A stretch of DNA of 49,975 nt from assembly GCA_903642275.1 (NCBI GenBank), contig CAHJWK010000021.1:1-49975 (forward strand), written 5' to 3'. A model generated the notes under the pieces. It saw only the letters and a list, made by a program, of their open reading frames with translations. It ran no database searches and was not told the origin of the DNA. A program made the position numbers and the translations under genes. The DNA is from Chitinophagaceae bacterium (GTDB lineage: Bacteria; Bacteroidota; Bacteroidia; Chitinophagales; Chitinophagaceae). Numbering within the stretch: the first letter of the stretch is position 1; the number at the start of each line of letters is the position of its first letter. This document shows, piece after piece, positions 7,157 through 16,478 of the stretch.

Positions 7157-8389
7157 TTATGTATGATGAATTATACTTTCTTTCAAGAAAGGATGATACT
7201 TCGGAACAAGTGGTTTACTTGCTAAAGCCCTGCCTGTGAATTGTATCATTAATCCTATAAAAAGCGATGCAATTCCAAAATCAAGCCATGATAAACCTGC
7301 TTGTTCTTTTCTTATGCTGCCCATAACCATCTGGTAAAAATCTATCCAGTGACCGAATATAATCAGTACTGCCATAAACGTCATCCAAGTATAATTACGC
7401 TTTACTGAACGCTTCATCAAAATAAGAATAGGGCAAACAAAATTTATAATCAGGTTCATGAAAAATATTCCTTTGTAAGGCCCTTGAACCCTGTGTTTAA
7501 AGTAAATGGTTTCTTCAGGAATATTTCCATACCATATAAGCATATATTGAGAAAACCAGAGATAAGTCCAGAAAATGGAGAATGCAAACATGAACTTGCC
7601 GATGTCATGCAAATGCTCCTGGTTAGTATATTCAAGATAACCTTTGTTCTTAAGGTAAATTACCCAAAGTGCTATCAGGCTCATGCCTGAAACAAAAGAA
7701 CTTATAAATGTGTACCAGCTATACATGGTGCTATACCAGTGCGGGTCAATGCTCATCATCCAGAACCACGGAACAGTTGACCCAACTGTTAAGGCAAACC
7801 ACACAATAAACAAAGCAGCTGTAACAGTATTTCTCCAGATATAACTTTTGCCTTTTTCAAAATCCATTGGGCCTTCATCTGCTTCGCTGCTAAGTTTACG
7901 CATACGATAGCCAAGCAAGCTCCATAAACCAATAGCAAGCGTTGACCATAAAATAAAAAAACTAGGATTTAAAAACCCGCTCTTGCCTTTTAAAACTTCA
8001 TCTTTTTCAACAAAAGCTTTATCAAGCCATTCATATACGTTGTAATTATGGCTTATAAAAATAATATATATAAAGATGATAAATGTTATAGAACCAAATA
8101 CCGGAACAAGTGTAGAAATAGCTTCAGGCACTCTTCTTAAAACAGTGCTCCATCCGCCCATTGCAAGTGTAATAGCGCAAATAAAAAACATGCTGGCGTT
8201 ACAAATGAGTGTGAAGAAAATACTGTTGTACATTAGTGTGCCGATGAAAATAGCCCGCTGATGCTCATCATTACTAACGCCTTTTGTAATCAATCCGAGT
8301 ATGAAAGCAATAACGCCAATGATAATTAAAACCATTGACCATGTTTTCATTTTGGAAGGAATTTCAAATTGCTCTCTTATTGATGTCAT
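7157..8389 (-). CDS. actF: Alternative complex III subunit ActF (NrfD-like membrane subunit)
   Basis: This polytopic membrane protein of 410 aa belongs to the NrfD/PsrC-like superfamily and is the paralogue of ActC within the quinol:cytochrome c oxidoreductase. About ten hydrophobic helices are visible, including MKTWSMVLIIIGVIAFILGL near the start and LFIVWFALTVGSTVPWFWMM in the middle. The open frame extends to 8515, but its first 42 residues lie inside actE and are low-complexity, Gln/Lys-rich and unlike a membrane protein. I therefore chose ATG 8389 (MTSIREQFEIPSK), which leaves a 22-nt gap after actE. It follows actE and precedes ctaC in one operon. Confidence 0.92.
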   Translation of the reverse strand: MTSIREQFEIPSKMKTWSMVLIIIGVIAFILGLITKGVSNDEHQRAIFIGTLMYNSIFFTLICNASMFFICAITLAMGGWSTVLRRVPEAISTLVPVFGSITFIIFIYIIFISHNYNVYEWLDKAFVEKDEVLKGKSGFLNPSFFILWSTLAIGLWSLLGYRMRKLSSEADEGPMDFEKGKSYIWRNTVTAALFIVWFALTVGSTVPWFWMMSIDPHWYSTMYSWYTFISSFVSGMSLIALWVIYLKNKGYLEYTNQEHLHDIGKFMFAFSIFWTYLWFSQYMLIWYGNIPEETIYFKHRVQGPYKGIFFMNLIINFVCPILILMKRSVKRNYTWMTFMAVLIIFGHWIDFYQMVMGSIRKEQAGLSWLDFGIASLFIGLMIQFTGRALASKPLVPKYHPFLKESIIHHT

Positions 8390-8411
8390 TGTAAGTTTTT
8401 TATCTATCCAT

Positions 8412-9092
8412 TTATTTTTTTGATCCTGTTTTTGCCTTGGACGCTGCTTCAGACATTGTAGGTGTTGCAGTTGCACTATCTGACGCTGAAGGTTTTGATG
8501 TGGAAAGTGCAGCATTTTGCTTCGACTTAATATAAGCGATCACCATCCAACGCTGATGCCTTGACAACTGAGATGCATAAGAACCCATTAAATTCTTTCC
8601 GTATGTTACAGAATAAAACATTTGCCCTTCCGGCATAGTTTCATATTTCACATCGCCAACCAATGTAGCTGGCTTGGCAGGAAAAGGCCCATTACCATCT
8701 TTATATAAAGGTCCGTTGCCATCTAACTTCGGCCCATGACAGATACCGCAATTAATAAGATATAAACGTTCAGCTTCTGTCATTTGAACAGAATCTATAG
8801 TAGTCAGCGGATTTGTAACTTGTTTTGATGCTACATAATTAGTTGAATCACCAACTCCATCTTTCGTTAAAAGAAAAGGCATTTCTTCTCCACGTGCTAC
8901 AGTGCCGGCAACGGGCATATTATTATAAAACACACCTTCTTTTGCTAAGTTGCTATGATCTGCATAAGTTTCATAAGCACGGCTGTAACCCATATCAGGC
9001 ATGTAAACACGGCCCGGCGTTCTGCGCACCTGATTACAACCCGCTACCAATAAGCCTGTAATTATTAAAGATGTAATAAGCTTAGCTTTCAT
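8412..9092 (-). CDS. actE: Alternative complex III subunit ActE (monoheme cytochrome c lipoprotein)
   Basis: This 226-residue exported protein has a lipoprotein signal (LLVAGC, with Cys19 as the acylation site) and one heme c site, CGICH at residues 115-119. The region after it contains candidate distal Met ligands (YETMPEGQMFY and GKNLMGSY). ActE is the peripheral monoheme subunit of alternative complex III and relays electrons at the periplasmic face. The C-terminal 30 residues are Ser/Ala/Lys-rich and probably disordered. It starts 9 nt after actD ends and is followed by actF after 22 nt. Confidence 0.94.
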   Translation of the reverse strand: MKAKLITSLIITGLLVAGCNQVRRTPGRVYMPDMGYSRAYETYADHSNLAKEGVFYNNMPVAGTVARGEEMPFLLTKDGVGDSTNYVASKQVTNPLTTIDSVQMTEAERLYLINCGICHGPKLDGNGPLYKDGNGPFPAKPATLVGDVKYETMPEGQMFYSVTYGKNLMGSYASQLSRHQRWMVIAYIKSKQNAALSTSKPSASDSATATPTMSEAASKAKTGSKK

Positions 9093-9101
9093 TTTTTATA
9101 A

Positions 9102-9695
9102 TTAAATAACAACCTGTATATCTTCTTCTTTAATTAATTTTTGATCCCTGTCATACCTTCCAATCCACCAGCCGGCTTCTACATCCTGAACACTAATTTC
9201 TATGGCACCCGCATTTTTTAAAAAATCCTGCAGATCATTTATATTGGTTTTAGATGTTGCTTCAATAACCATTACAAACAGATCATCTGTAGCACGTAAA
9301 TGAAAATGATGTTTTTTTATAAATGGAGCCAGTTGGCACAAATAGCAAAAAGTTAATACCATACCAACTGCAGAAAGTAAAACCGTTGTTTCAAAAGTTA
9401 TCGGAATAAAAGCCGGTAAAGGAAAATGCGGCTTGCCGCCAATATTTAAAGGCCAGTCACTTGTAAATATCCAACCCATGCCGCCTAAGGCAATTGAAGT
9501 GCCTGTAATACCATAAATAAAACCGGCAGTATGCAAGCTTGTTTCGCGTAAACCTATTGCATGATCAAGGCCATGCACAGGAAAAGGTGTATATACATCA
9601 TGAATTTTATAACCTGCAAGCCTTACTCTTTTAATAGCAGGAAATAAAACATTCTCATCATCAAAACAACCAACAACAAATTTCTTTTTTGCCAT
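9102..9695 (-). CDS. actD: Alternative complex III subunit ActD (DUF3341)
   Basis: This 197-residue protein opens with MAKKKFVVGCFDDENVLFPA and the VYTPFPVHGLDHAIGLRET segment typical of DUF3341/ActD. Two membrane helices (about 57-77 and 97-119) form a hairpin, with soluble parts on both sides. It is a structural subunit of alternative complex III without cofactors. Its place between actC and actE follows the canonical ActABCDEF order, with gaps of 27 and 9 nt. Confidence 0.94.
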   Translation of the reverse strand: MAKKKFVVGCFDDENVLFPAIKRVRLAGYKIHDVYTPFPVHGLDHAIGLRETSLHTAGFIYGITGTSIALGGMGWIFTSDWPLNIGGKPHFPLPAFIPITFETTVLLSAVGMVLTFCYLCQLAPFIKKHHFHLRATDDLFVMVIEATSKTNINDLQDFLKNAGAIEISVQDVEAGWWIGRYDRDQKLIKEEDIQVVI

Positions 9696-9722
9696 ATTCT
9701 AACCAGGCTTTTAATTCAGTTT

Positions 9723-11159
9723 TTAATGTACAGTTTCAAGTGCAAACTCTTCGACAGGTTCTGCTTCAAGAGAGTTCATATTATTTTTATAACTCTCTCC
9801 TGATATTTTTAAAATTGATTTTATTTCTGCAGTAGCTATAACCGGGAAATATTTTGAGAAAAGGAAATAACAGGTAAAGAACAATCCAAACGTACCTAGA
9901 TAAAACCCAACCTCCCAAATAGTCGGGCTGTAATAAACAGGCCATGAAGATGGAAGATAATCTCTGAATAAAGATGTAACAATAATCACAAAGCGTTCAA
10001 ACCACATTCCAACGTTTACTACTATACTTATAAACATAGTCACCCATAGATTACGGCGCATTTTTCTAAACCAGAAAATCTGCGGAGAAACTACATTACA
10101 AAACATCATGCTGTAATATGCCCATCCATAGGGGCTAAAAAAGTTTGCCCTGCTATAAAAGAATGCATAATTTTCGTATTGATTCTGGCTGTAAAACGCC
10201 ATAAACAATTCAGTTAAATAAGCGCAACCAACAATAGAACCAGTTAACACGATTACTTTGTTCATTGCCTCTATGTGACCGATAGTGATATAACTTTCAA
10301 GACCTAAAACTTTACGTGTAATGAGTAATAATGTTTGCACCATAGCAAACCCTGAAAAGATTGCCCCGGCAACAAAGTAAGGAGGAAATATTGTTGTATG
10401 CCATCCCGGTATTACAGATGTTGCAAAGTCAAATGATACTATTGTGTGAACTGATAATACAAGCGGCGTTGCAAGGCCTGCAAGTACCAATGATAAAGAT
10501 TCATGTCTTTGCCAGTGTTTGGTTGAACCACTCCATCCGAAAGCTGCAATACCATATAAAAGTTTACGCAGCTTGGTTCTGGCGCGATCTCTTACAGTAG
10601 CAAAATCAGGTAGCAAACCTGTGTACCAAAATAAAAGTGATACAGTAAAATATGTTGAGATTGCAAACACATCCCACATTAATGGTGAAGCAAAGTTTGG
10701 CCAAACCGGACCGCGGGTATTTGGGTAAGGCAAAGTAAAAAAAGCAAGCCATACACGGCCCATGTGCCATATAGGAAACTGGCCGGCGCACATGACCGCA
10801 AAAATTGTCATTGCTTCTGCGGCACGGTTAACACCGTTTCTGAATGTTTGCCTGAATAATAAAAGAATGGCTGAAATAAGTGTACCGGCATGACCAATAC
10901 CTACCCACCAAACGAAATTTGTAATATCCCAACCCCAGCCTACAGTATGATTAACGTTCCATTGCCCGATACCATAAACAACTTCACGATATACACTGTA
11001 AATCCCAAACAGAAGAAATGCCACCGAAATAAAAAAACCTACATACCATAACTTACCTGGTTTTACTTCAATAGGTTTACAAATATCCTCAGTAACATCA
11101 TGGTAAGTTTTATTACCATCGATTAATGGTTCTCTTAACTGAGATTCGTACTTTAACAT
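9723..11159 (-). CDS. actC: Alternative complex III subunit ActC (NrfD-like, quinol site)
   Basis: This 478-residue integral membrane protein of the NrfD/PsrC family has about ten helices and is the main quinol-binding subunit of alternative complex III. His132 (QFPIWHMGRVW) and Asp163 (LMWDVFAISTY) match in context the His/Asp pair I remember as the proposed quinol-oxidation site of the Flavobacterium johnsoniae complex. The N-terminus carries the conserved LREPLIDGNKTYHDVTEDI segment. It follows actB by 48 nt and precedes actD by 27 nt in the same operon. Confidence 0.95.
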   Translation of the reverse strand: MLKYESQLREPLIDGNKTYHDVTEDICKPIEVKPGKLWYVGFFISVAFLLFGIYSVYREVVYGIGQWNVNHTVGWGWDITNFVWWVGIGHAGTLISAILLLFRQTFRNGVNRAAEAMTIFAVMCAGQFPIWHMGRVWLAFFTLPYPNTRGPVWPNFASPLMWDVFAISTYFTVSLLFWYTGLLPDFATVRDRARTKLRKLLYGIAAFGWSGSTKHWQRHESLSLVLAGLATPLVLSVHTIVSFDFATSVIPGWHTTIFPPYFVAGAIFSGFAMVQTLLLITRKVLGLESYITIGHIEAMNKVIVLTGSIVGCAYLTELFMAFYSQNQYENYAFFYSRANFFSPYGWAYYSMMFCNVVSPQIFWFRKMRRNLWVTMFISIVVNVGMWFERFVIIVTSLFRDYLPSSWPVYYSPTIWEVGFYLGTFGLFFTCYFLFSKYFPVIATAEIKSILKISGESYKNNMNSLEAEPVEEFALETVH

Positions 11160-11207
11160 ACTGCTTAATTTTTCATCCAGTCCGCACCAAATATTTATCG
11201 AAACTTA

Positions 11208-14200
11208 CTAACCTTCTTTATTGTTCACCATTTCTTCATCCCTATTACGCACTTTGGCTAAGTAACTAACATTAGGCAAAGTATGCAACTGTTCAAGAGA
11301 ATGAAATAATCTGAATTTATTATTAAACCTTACCTGGCTTACAGCGCTGTTTTTATCATTCGCATTGCCAAATACAATTGCATTCGTTGGGCAGGCTTGC
11401 TGACAAGCTGTTTGCACATCAGGCATATTGCTAACAGATGCTAAACTTGTGTTTAACGGTCTGCCTTCTTTTTTTGCTTTTAATTTTCCTTCCTGGCAAC
11501 GCTGAACGCATAATGTACATTTTTCCATTACGCCACGGGCACGCACTGTTACATCAGGATTCAACACCATTCTGGTAAGGTCATCATTCATTACATGTAC
11601 TGCAGGATCAAGCTGGCCAACACCGGTAAAATTCTGATTGTCAGGAAAACTATCTGCTCCTGTATAATCAGCCCAATTAAAACGACGTACTTTATAAGGA
11701 CAGTTGTTAGCACAATATTTTGTACCGATGCAACGGTTATAAGCCATTTGATTTAAACCCTCACTACTATGATTGGTTGCGCTTACCGGGCAAACATTTT
11801 CACAAGGCGCATTATCACAATGCTGGCACATTAAAGGTTGAAATACAACCGTTGGATTTTCCATATCGCCGCTGTAATAGCGGTCAATACGCAACCAGTG
11901 CATATCATGAAAACGCTTTACTTCACTCTTGCCTACAATCGGAACATTATTTTCAAGATGACATGCAACCACGCAGGCGCCGCAACCAATGCAAGTGTTT
12001 AAATCAACATTCATTCCCCAGTGAATACCTGGCTTATCATAATAAGGATAAATAGTTCCTTGCTTTTCATACGCAGGTAGTCCGCCAAATGGCTTTGCTT
12101 CTTTTTCCCGGTCATTTAAAATTTCATCAGGCTCTTTTTTAAAATCAGCTAATGTAAGTTCTTTCATTACATCAGCACGTCCACCGGTTACAGTTGTATA
12201 GACATTATGCGTTTGAATCTGTGCAATATCTGATTTATCGCTTGTTTTTTCAACCGTAACATTCAAAGCTGAATAATCAACATAAGTGCCATTAAAGGAA
12301 GCAAAAAGAAAAACGTTCTGACCAACTTTTTCAGACACCTTGCCTAATTTTTCTGTGCGTCCATATCCTAAAGCAATACCAATTGTATTTGGCTGAACAC
12401 CGGGAACAATTAAAAAAGGAAGTGATACAGAGCCTTTACCATTCACCATTACTTTCAAAACTTTTTTCGCAGGATGCACTTCATAAGCGTCAGACTGACC
12501 GTTATCATTCAAGTCAATATCCAACAGGCTTTTTGCCATAGCAGGCGAGATGATAACATAATTATCCCATGTTGCCCTTGTAACAGGGTCGGGCATTTCC
12601 TGTAACCATGGATTACTTGACCCCTCACCACAACCAATGCCTACTTTTTTATATAAAACAAGTTCTGTATTGGTTGATTTTGAAGTACTGCTAACCGCAG
12701 TTACAGCACTCGATATTGAAGCATTATTATAAGATGCAATACCTGCACTTTTTAGGGAAGAAGTAATCGTTTTTGAAGTGTCAGCGGCGGTATCAGAAAT
12801 AGTTCCAGCTGCTAATAAAACACCATCCTGCAGAGCCTTATTAAAAGCCGGCTCACCACCTAATTTTCCATTCCAGTAATTTCTAAAATAAGTATGATAA
12901 TCTGCTGCAGCTCCACTCCATTTTACAATACTATCCTGCCATTGTCTTGTTTTAAATAATGGATTTATAGCAGGCTGCATCAAAGAAATAAAACCGGTTT
13001 TCGGTTCTGCGTCACCCCAGCTTTCAAGATAATGATGATCAGGAATTACATATTTACAAAGCTGTGTTGTTTCATCATTTTTTGAATTAAATGAAACAGT
13101 AACTTTTACATTTTTTAATGCATCTTTAAAAGCTTTTGCATTGGACCAGGTATAAGCAGGATTCGCACAAGCAACTAATAAAGCACCAACTTTTCCTGCA
13201 TTTATATCATTTAATAAACCGGCGAAATCTATATCAATACCAGCTTTGCTATTATTGGTTACTGACCAGTCAATTGTTGAACCTTCTGCACCAATAGCGT
13301 TATTAATTGCATTGATAACCTGTTGAACATTCGGGTCATTACTTCCGCTTACAACCAGTGCATTTCCTTTATTGGCTAATAACTCCGTTGCAGCTTTAGT
13401 AATGCCGTCTTTCAATTTTGCATCATTTATGTCTGATGCACCTTGCCCGTTTAAAGCATTCAGTAATGCAACAGCAACGGCTCCTGTTTCAGATGGGCGA
13501 TGTATATAACGCTCATCTGCGTTTGAGCCTGTTAAACTAAGAATAGATTCAAACTGAAAATGCCTGCTCATTGCAGGATTGCTTTCATCCAATCTTCTGC
13601 CAACGGCATATTGTGAAGCAAATTCAATTGGGCTTAACCATGTTCCTAAAAAATCTGCAGCAATGCTTACTATAACTTTTGCTTTATCAAAATTGTAAGA
13701 AGGAATAGCTTTTTTGCCATAAGATGTCTGGTTTGCAAGCAACATTCCGGTATAAGAATCGGCATCATACACTATGTGTTTGCTGCCTGCATATTTAGAT
13801 AAAAACTGATTGATGGCTTGCAGTGTAGTTGGTGAATTGATTGTACTCGTCAACAAAACAATTGGTGCACCACCAAGACTGCCTAAAGCACCGGCAATCG
13901 CCTGGTCAATATAAGCAAGTGTTACTTCTTTTCCATCAATTGTTGGAAAGCGTAAACGTGCAGTATCATATAAGCTTAAAACAGATGCCTGCACTTTTGC
14001 AGACGTTCCGCCTTTGGTAATTGTTGATAAATTGTTGCCTTCAATTTTTATAGGGCGGCCATCACGCACTTTTGCCAAAACGCTTATTGCTTCACCATCC
14101 TGAACATAAGTTGTAGCATAATAATTTGAAACGCCCGGAACAATATCTTCAGGCTTGTTAGCAAAAGGAATGGCTTTTCTTACGGGTACTTCACAACTTG

Positions 14201-14387
14201 CAGCAAGCATAGCAGCAGTTGTGCTAAAGCCAAGGTATTTTAAGAAGTCTCTTCTTTGTGTGGGAGCTTTTAATAATTTATCTCCAAATTCAAAAGGCAA
14301 TTCTTCCCTAAACTCATCATCAGAAGCTTTTTTCGAAGCTTTAGTCTCATTCATCTGTCCAAAATTTTGCCAATACTTTTTGTCCAT
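11208..14387 (-). CDS. actB: Alternative complex III subunit ActB (Mo-oxidoreductase-like fused to Fe-S protein)
   Basis: This 1059-residue periplasmic subunit has a Tat-type signal (QRRDFLKYLGFSTTAAMLAA, RR at 45-46) followed by Cys65 in a lipobox-like AASC, so it may be lipid-anchored. Residues about 80-740 resemble the molybdopterin-oxidoreductase fold but, as is known for ActB, are not expected to hold molybdenum. From about residue 800 a four-cluster ferredoxin domain follows: NTCIGCGACVVACHLEN, MCQHCDNAPCENVCP, CIGTKYCANNCPYKVRRF, and EKCTLCVQRC with ACQQACPTNAI. It passes electrons from quinol in ActC to the hemes of ActA. It sits 32 nt after actA. Confidence 0.96.
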   Translation of the reverse strand: MDKKYWQNFGQMNETKASKKASDDEFREELPFEFGDKLLKAPTQRRDFLKYLGFSTTAAMLAASCEVPVRKAIPFANKPEDIVPGVSNYYATTYVQDGEAISVLAKVRDGRPIKIEGNNLSTITKGGTSAKVQASVLSLYDTARLRFPTIDGKEVTLAYIDQAIAGALGSLGGAPIVLLTSTINSPTTLQAINQFLSKYAGSKHIVYDADSYTGMLLANQTSYGKKAIPSYNFDKAKVIVSIAADFLGTWLSPIEFASQYAVGRRLDESNPAMSRHFQFESILSLTGSNADERYIHRPSETGAVAVALLNALNGQGASDINDAKLKDGITKAATELLANKGNALVVSGSNDPNVQQVINAINNAIGAEGSTIDWSVTNNSKAGIDIDFAGLLNDINAGKVGALLVACANPAYTWSNAKAFKDALKNVKVTVSFNSKNDETTQLCKYVIPDHHYLESWGDAEPKTGFISLMQPAINPLFKTRQWQDSIVKWSGAAADYHTYFRNYWNGKLGGEPAFNKALQDGVLLAAGTISDTAADTSKTITSSLKSAGIASYNNASISSAVTAVSSTSKSTNTELVLYKKVGIGCGEGSSNPWLQEMPDPVTRATWDNYVIISPAMAKSLLDIDLNDNGQSDAYEVHPAKKVLKVMVNGKGSVSLPFLIVPGVQPNTIGIALGYGRTEKLGKVSEKVGQNVFLFASFNGTYVDYSALNVTVEKTSDKSDIAQIQTHNVYTTVTGGRADVMKELTLADFKKEPDEILNDREKEAKPFGGLPAYEKQGTIYPYYDKPGIHWGMNVDLNTCIGCGACVVACHLENNVPIVGKSEVKRFHDMHWLRIDRYYSGDMENPTVVFQPLMCQHCDNAPCENVCPVSATNHSSEGLNQMAYNRCIGTKYCANNCPYKVRRFNWADYTGADSFPDNQNFTGVGQLDPAVHVMNDDLTRMVLNPDVTVRARGVMEKCTLCVQRCQEGKLKAKKEGRPLNTSLASVSNMPDVQTACQQACPTNAIVFGNANDKNSAVSQVRFNNKFRLFHSLEQLHTLPNVSYLAKVRNRDEEMVNNKEG

Positions 14388-14419
14388 AATAAACTGATTC
14401 GTATGTGCCTTCTATCTGA

Positions 14420-15670
14420 TTAATAATGACATTTCTGACATTCAGCCCCACCAATATCTTTCACAGTTACACTATCCATTCTATGGTTTTTAATATCTTC
14501 TTTATATTTTTCATACATACTGTAAAAACCATTAGTTTCAAATTGCACTTTTGTCGAGCGATGGCAGTTTAAACACCAACCCATAGCTAAAGATGAATAT
14601 TGATACATTTCATTATAGCTGGTTACCTGGCCGTGACAGGTTTGACATTGAACTTTACCGGCAACAACATGCTGTGAATGATTAAAATAAACATGATCAG
14701 GAAGATTATGAATACGTACCCATTCTATAGACTTGGCTTTGCTTGCGTCCCATGGTTTGCCCGGTTCAAAGCCCGCATATTTATATAACTTTTGAATTTC
14801 TGCTGTACCATTTATTTCATTGCCATTGGCATCAGTAAGCTGCTCACCTTTATATTCTTGTATTGCCATATGGCAGTTCATGCAAATATTTACTGAAGGA
14901 ATGGTTGCCTGTTTACCCTGGTAAACACCAACATGACAATACTGACAATTAATCTGGTTAATGCCCGGGTGCACTTTGTGGGAGAAAAAGATCGGTTGCC
15001 TTGGTTGATATTTTTGCTGACGGCCTAAACCGATTGCACCTTGCGTTACATAATATCCACCAATAAGAAATATAATAAGAGTACCAAGCGTAATGTAAGT
15101 TTTATTACGCCAGAAGGCAATAGGTTCATGTGCAGGAACACCTTCTTTATCATCAGCCATCTTTTTAAGATTAGCGTTAACCTGTAATAAAGTAAAGGCA
15201 ACTATTGCAAGAATGAGAGTAAGTACTCCAAATATAATTGACCGGTCTCCATTATTCTCACTAGAGGCGCCTGTAGTTGTTGTTCCTACAGCAGCTGCAG
15301 GTGTTGCAGGAGTTGATTTAATATAATCAAGAATAGCATCAATATCCTTATCACCCAACTGCGGGAATGCAGTCATCTGTGTTTTAGCAAATTCATTGTA
15401 TAAACTCACAGCATATTGGTCACCACTTTTTATAACTGCTGAACTATTATGTACCCATGAATGAATTTTATCCCTGCTAGGCCACCTGCTTTCCACACCA
15501 GCTAATGCGGGACCAACCAATTTGGCATTTACCTTATGGCATGATGCACAGTTTGCCTGAAACAAAGCATGTCCATCCTGCGCTGATGAATTCGTTGAAT
15601 AAAGTAAAGCCGATAAAAAAAGTAAGTAAATGAATGTTTTTATTGTAGCTATTCGTCTTAATTTAAACAT
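14420..15670 (-). CDS. actA: Alternative complex III subunit ActA: cytochrome c domain fused to pentaheme cytochrome
   Basis: Six CxxCH heme sites are visible, numbered from ATG 15670: CASCH (41-45) in an N-terminal monoheme cytochrome c domain, then CQYCH (242), CMNCH (263), CQTCH (342), CLNCH (366) and CQKCH (411) in the pentaheme part. The first domain is followed by a Thr/Ala/Pro-rich linker and two membrane segments (about 145-164 and 193-210). The longest frame starts at 15745, but ATG 15670 puts a normal signal peptide first (MFKLRRIATIKTFIYLLFLS, cleavage near SSAQ). It is the first gene of the act-cta operon. The N-terminal domain could serve as a tethered electron shuttle to the oxidase; that is an inference. 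Confidence 0.95.
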   Translation of the reverse strand: MFKLRRIATIKTFIYLLFLSALLYSTNSSAQDGHALFQANCASCHKVNAKLVGPALAGVESRWPSRDKIHSWVHNSSAVIKSGDQYAVSLYNEFAKTQMTAFPQLGDKDIDAILDYIKSTPATPAAAVGTTTTGASSENNGDRSIIFGVLTLILAIVAFTLLQVNANLKKMADDKEGVPAHEPIAFWRNKTYITLGTLIIFLIGGYYVTQGAIGLGRQQKYQPRQPIFFSHKVHPGINQINCQYCHVGVYQGKQATIPSVNICMNCHMAIQEYKGEQLTDANGNEINGTAEIQKLYKYAGFEPGKPWDASKAKSIEWVRIHNLPDHVYFNHSQHVVAGKVQCQTCHGQVTSYNEMYQYSSLAMGWCLNCHRSTKVQFETNGFYSMYEKYKEDIKNHRMDSVTVKDIGGAECQKCHY

Positions 15671-15715
15671 ATCACAAATCAATTGTTGCGATGTTAGAAA
15701 TTTCTTCGATGCGGA

Positions 15716-15723
15716 CAAAAATA
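15716..15723 (-). promoter_or_regulatory. candidate -7 box for the act-cta operon (TATTTTTG)
   Basis: Read on the minus strand, TATTTTTG is an exact TAnnTTTG box, placing the start of transcription about 40 nt before the actA ATG. A TTG lies upstream but only 14 nt away, shorter than the usual spacing of about 19-21 nt, so the -33 element is uncertain. Confidence 0.5.
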
Positions 15724-15823
15724 TGACACGATGTTGACAATTCACATTTCATTAAAAATTTTTTTTAACATGTTTTAATGCTTATGTTATGCCCGTTTAT
15801 AACACTAACCATCAAGGATTTTT

Positions 15824-16417
15824 ATGGGATTAGATCATAAAAAAAACATTGCAATTTTTGCTTCCGGTAATGGAACAAATGCCAGTAACATTATTCGGTA
15901 TTTTAAACAAACGCAAACTGAAAACATTTGTTTAATTGTTTGTAATAATCCGCAGGCGGGTGTTATAAAAGTTGCAGCAAGAAATAATATTTCTTATTTA
16001 GTAATTGAAAAAGAGAATTTTTTTAAAGGTGATGGTTACGTTCCTGAACTTAAAAAAGCTTCAGTTAATTTCATTGTGCTTGCCGGTTTTTTATGGAAGC
16101 TTCCGTCAGTACTAATTAATGCCTATCAAAATAAGATCATTAATATTCATCCGGCGTTATTGCCAAAATATGGTGGCAAGGGCATGTATGGAAGTTATGT
16201 ACATGAAGCAGTTTTATCAGCTAAAGAAATTGAAAGCGGCATTACTATACATTTTGTAGATGAAATATATGATAACGGCAAAGTCATTTTTCAAATAACC
16301 TGCCCTGTATATAAAAATGATACGGTTGAAACTTTAGCGATAAGAATTCATGGATTGGAATATGAATATTTTCCGCGGGTAATTGAAGATATAATTAAGA
16401 AAGCTGATGGTGAATGA
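15824..16417 (+). CDS. purN: Formyltransferase of the PurN type (GAR transformylase)
   Basis: This 197-residue cytosolic enzyme would transfer a formyl group from 10-formyl-tetrahydrofolate to glycinamide ribonucleotide in purine synthesis. The phosphate loop FASGNGTNASN is at residues 12-22. The catalytic set appears as Asn107 and His109 in NKIINIHPALLPKYGGKG, and Asp146 in ITIHFVDEIYDNG. The length matches PurN (about 190-210 aa). An AAGGA at 15814-15818 lies five bases before the ATG and looks like a ribosome site. It is divergent from actA. No other purine gene is nearby, so the assignment rests on sequence alone. Confidence 0.9.
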   Translation: MGLDHKKNIAIFASGNGTNASNIIRYFKQTQTENICLIVCNNPQAGVIKVAARNNISYLVIEKENFFKGDGYVPELKKASVNFIVLAGFLWKLPSVLINAYQNKIINIHPALLPKYGGKGMYGSYVHEAVLSAKEIESGITIHFVDEIYDNGKVIFQITCPVYKNDTVETLAIRIHGLEYEYFPRVIEDIIKKADGE

Positions 16418-16478
16418 TAGATTAAATCAACTTTATTGTAAATTGAATTTTCAATTGCAAAACTTATGCGTGTTGTAA

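Noticed and set aside
7157-8515. actF start at 8515
   Set aside because: The first 42 residues overlap actE in another frame and are Gln/Lys-rich. ATG 8389 gives a clean N-terminus and a normal gap.
11720-12055. 111-aa plus-strand open frame within actB
   Set aside because: It is an antisense shadow of the Fe-S domain of actB and has no start context or family features.
14420-15745. actA start at 15745
   Set aside because: It would place 25 residues before a normal signal peptide and would include the candidate -7 box at 15716-15723 in the coding sequence.
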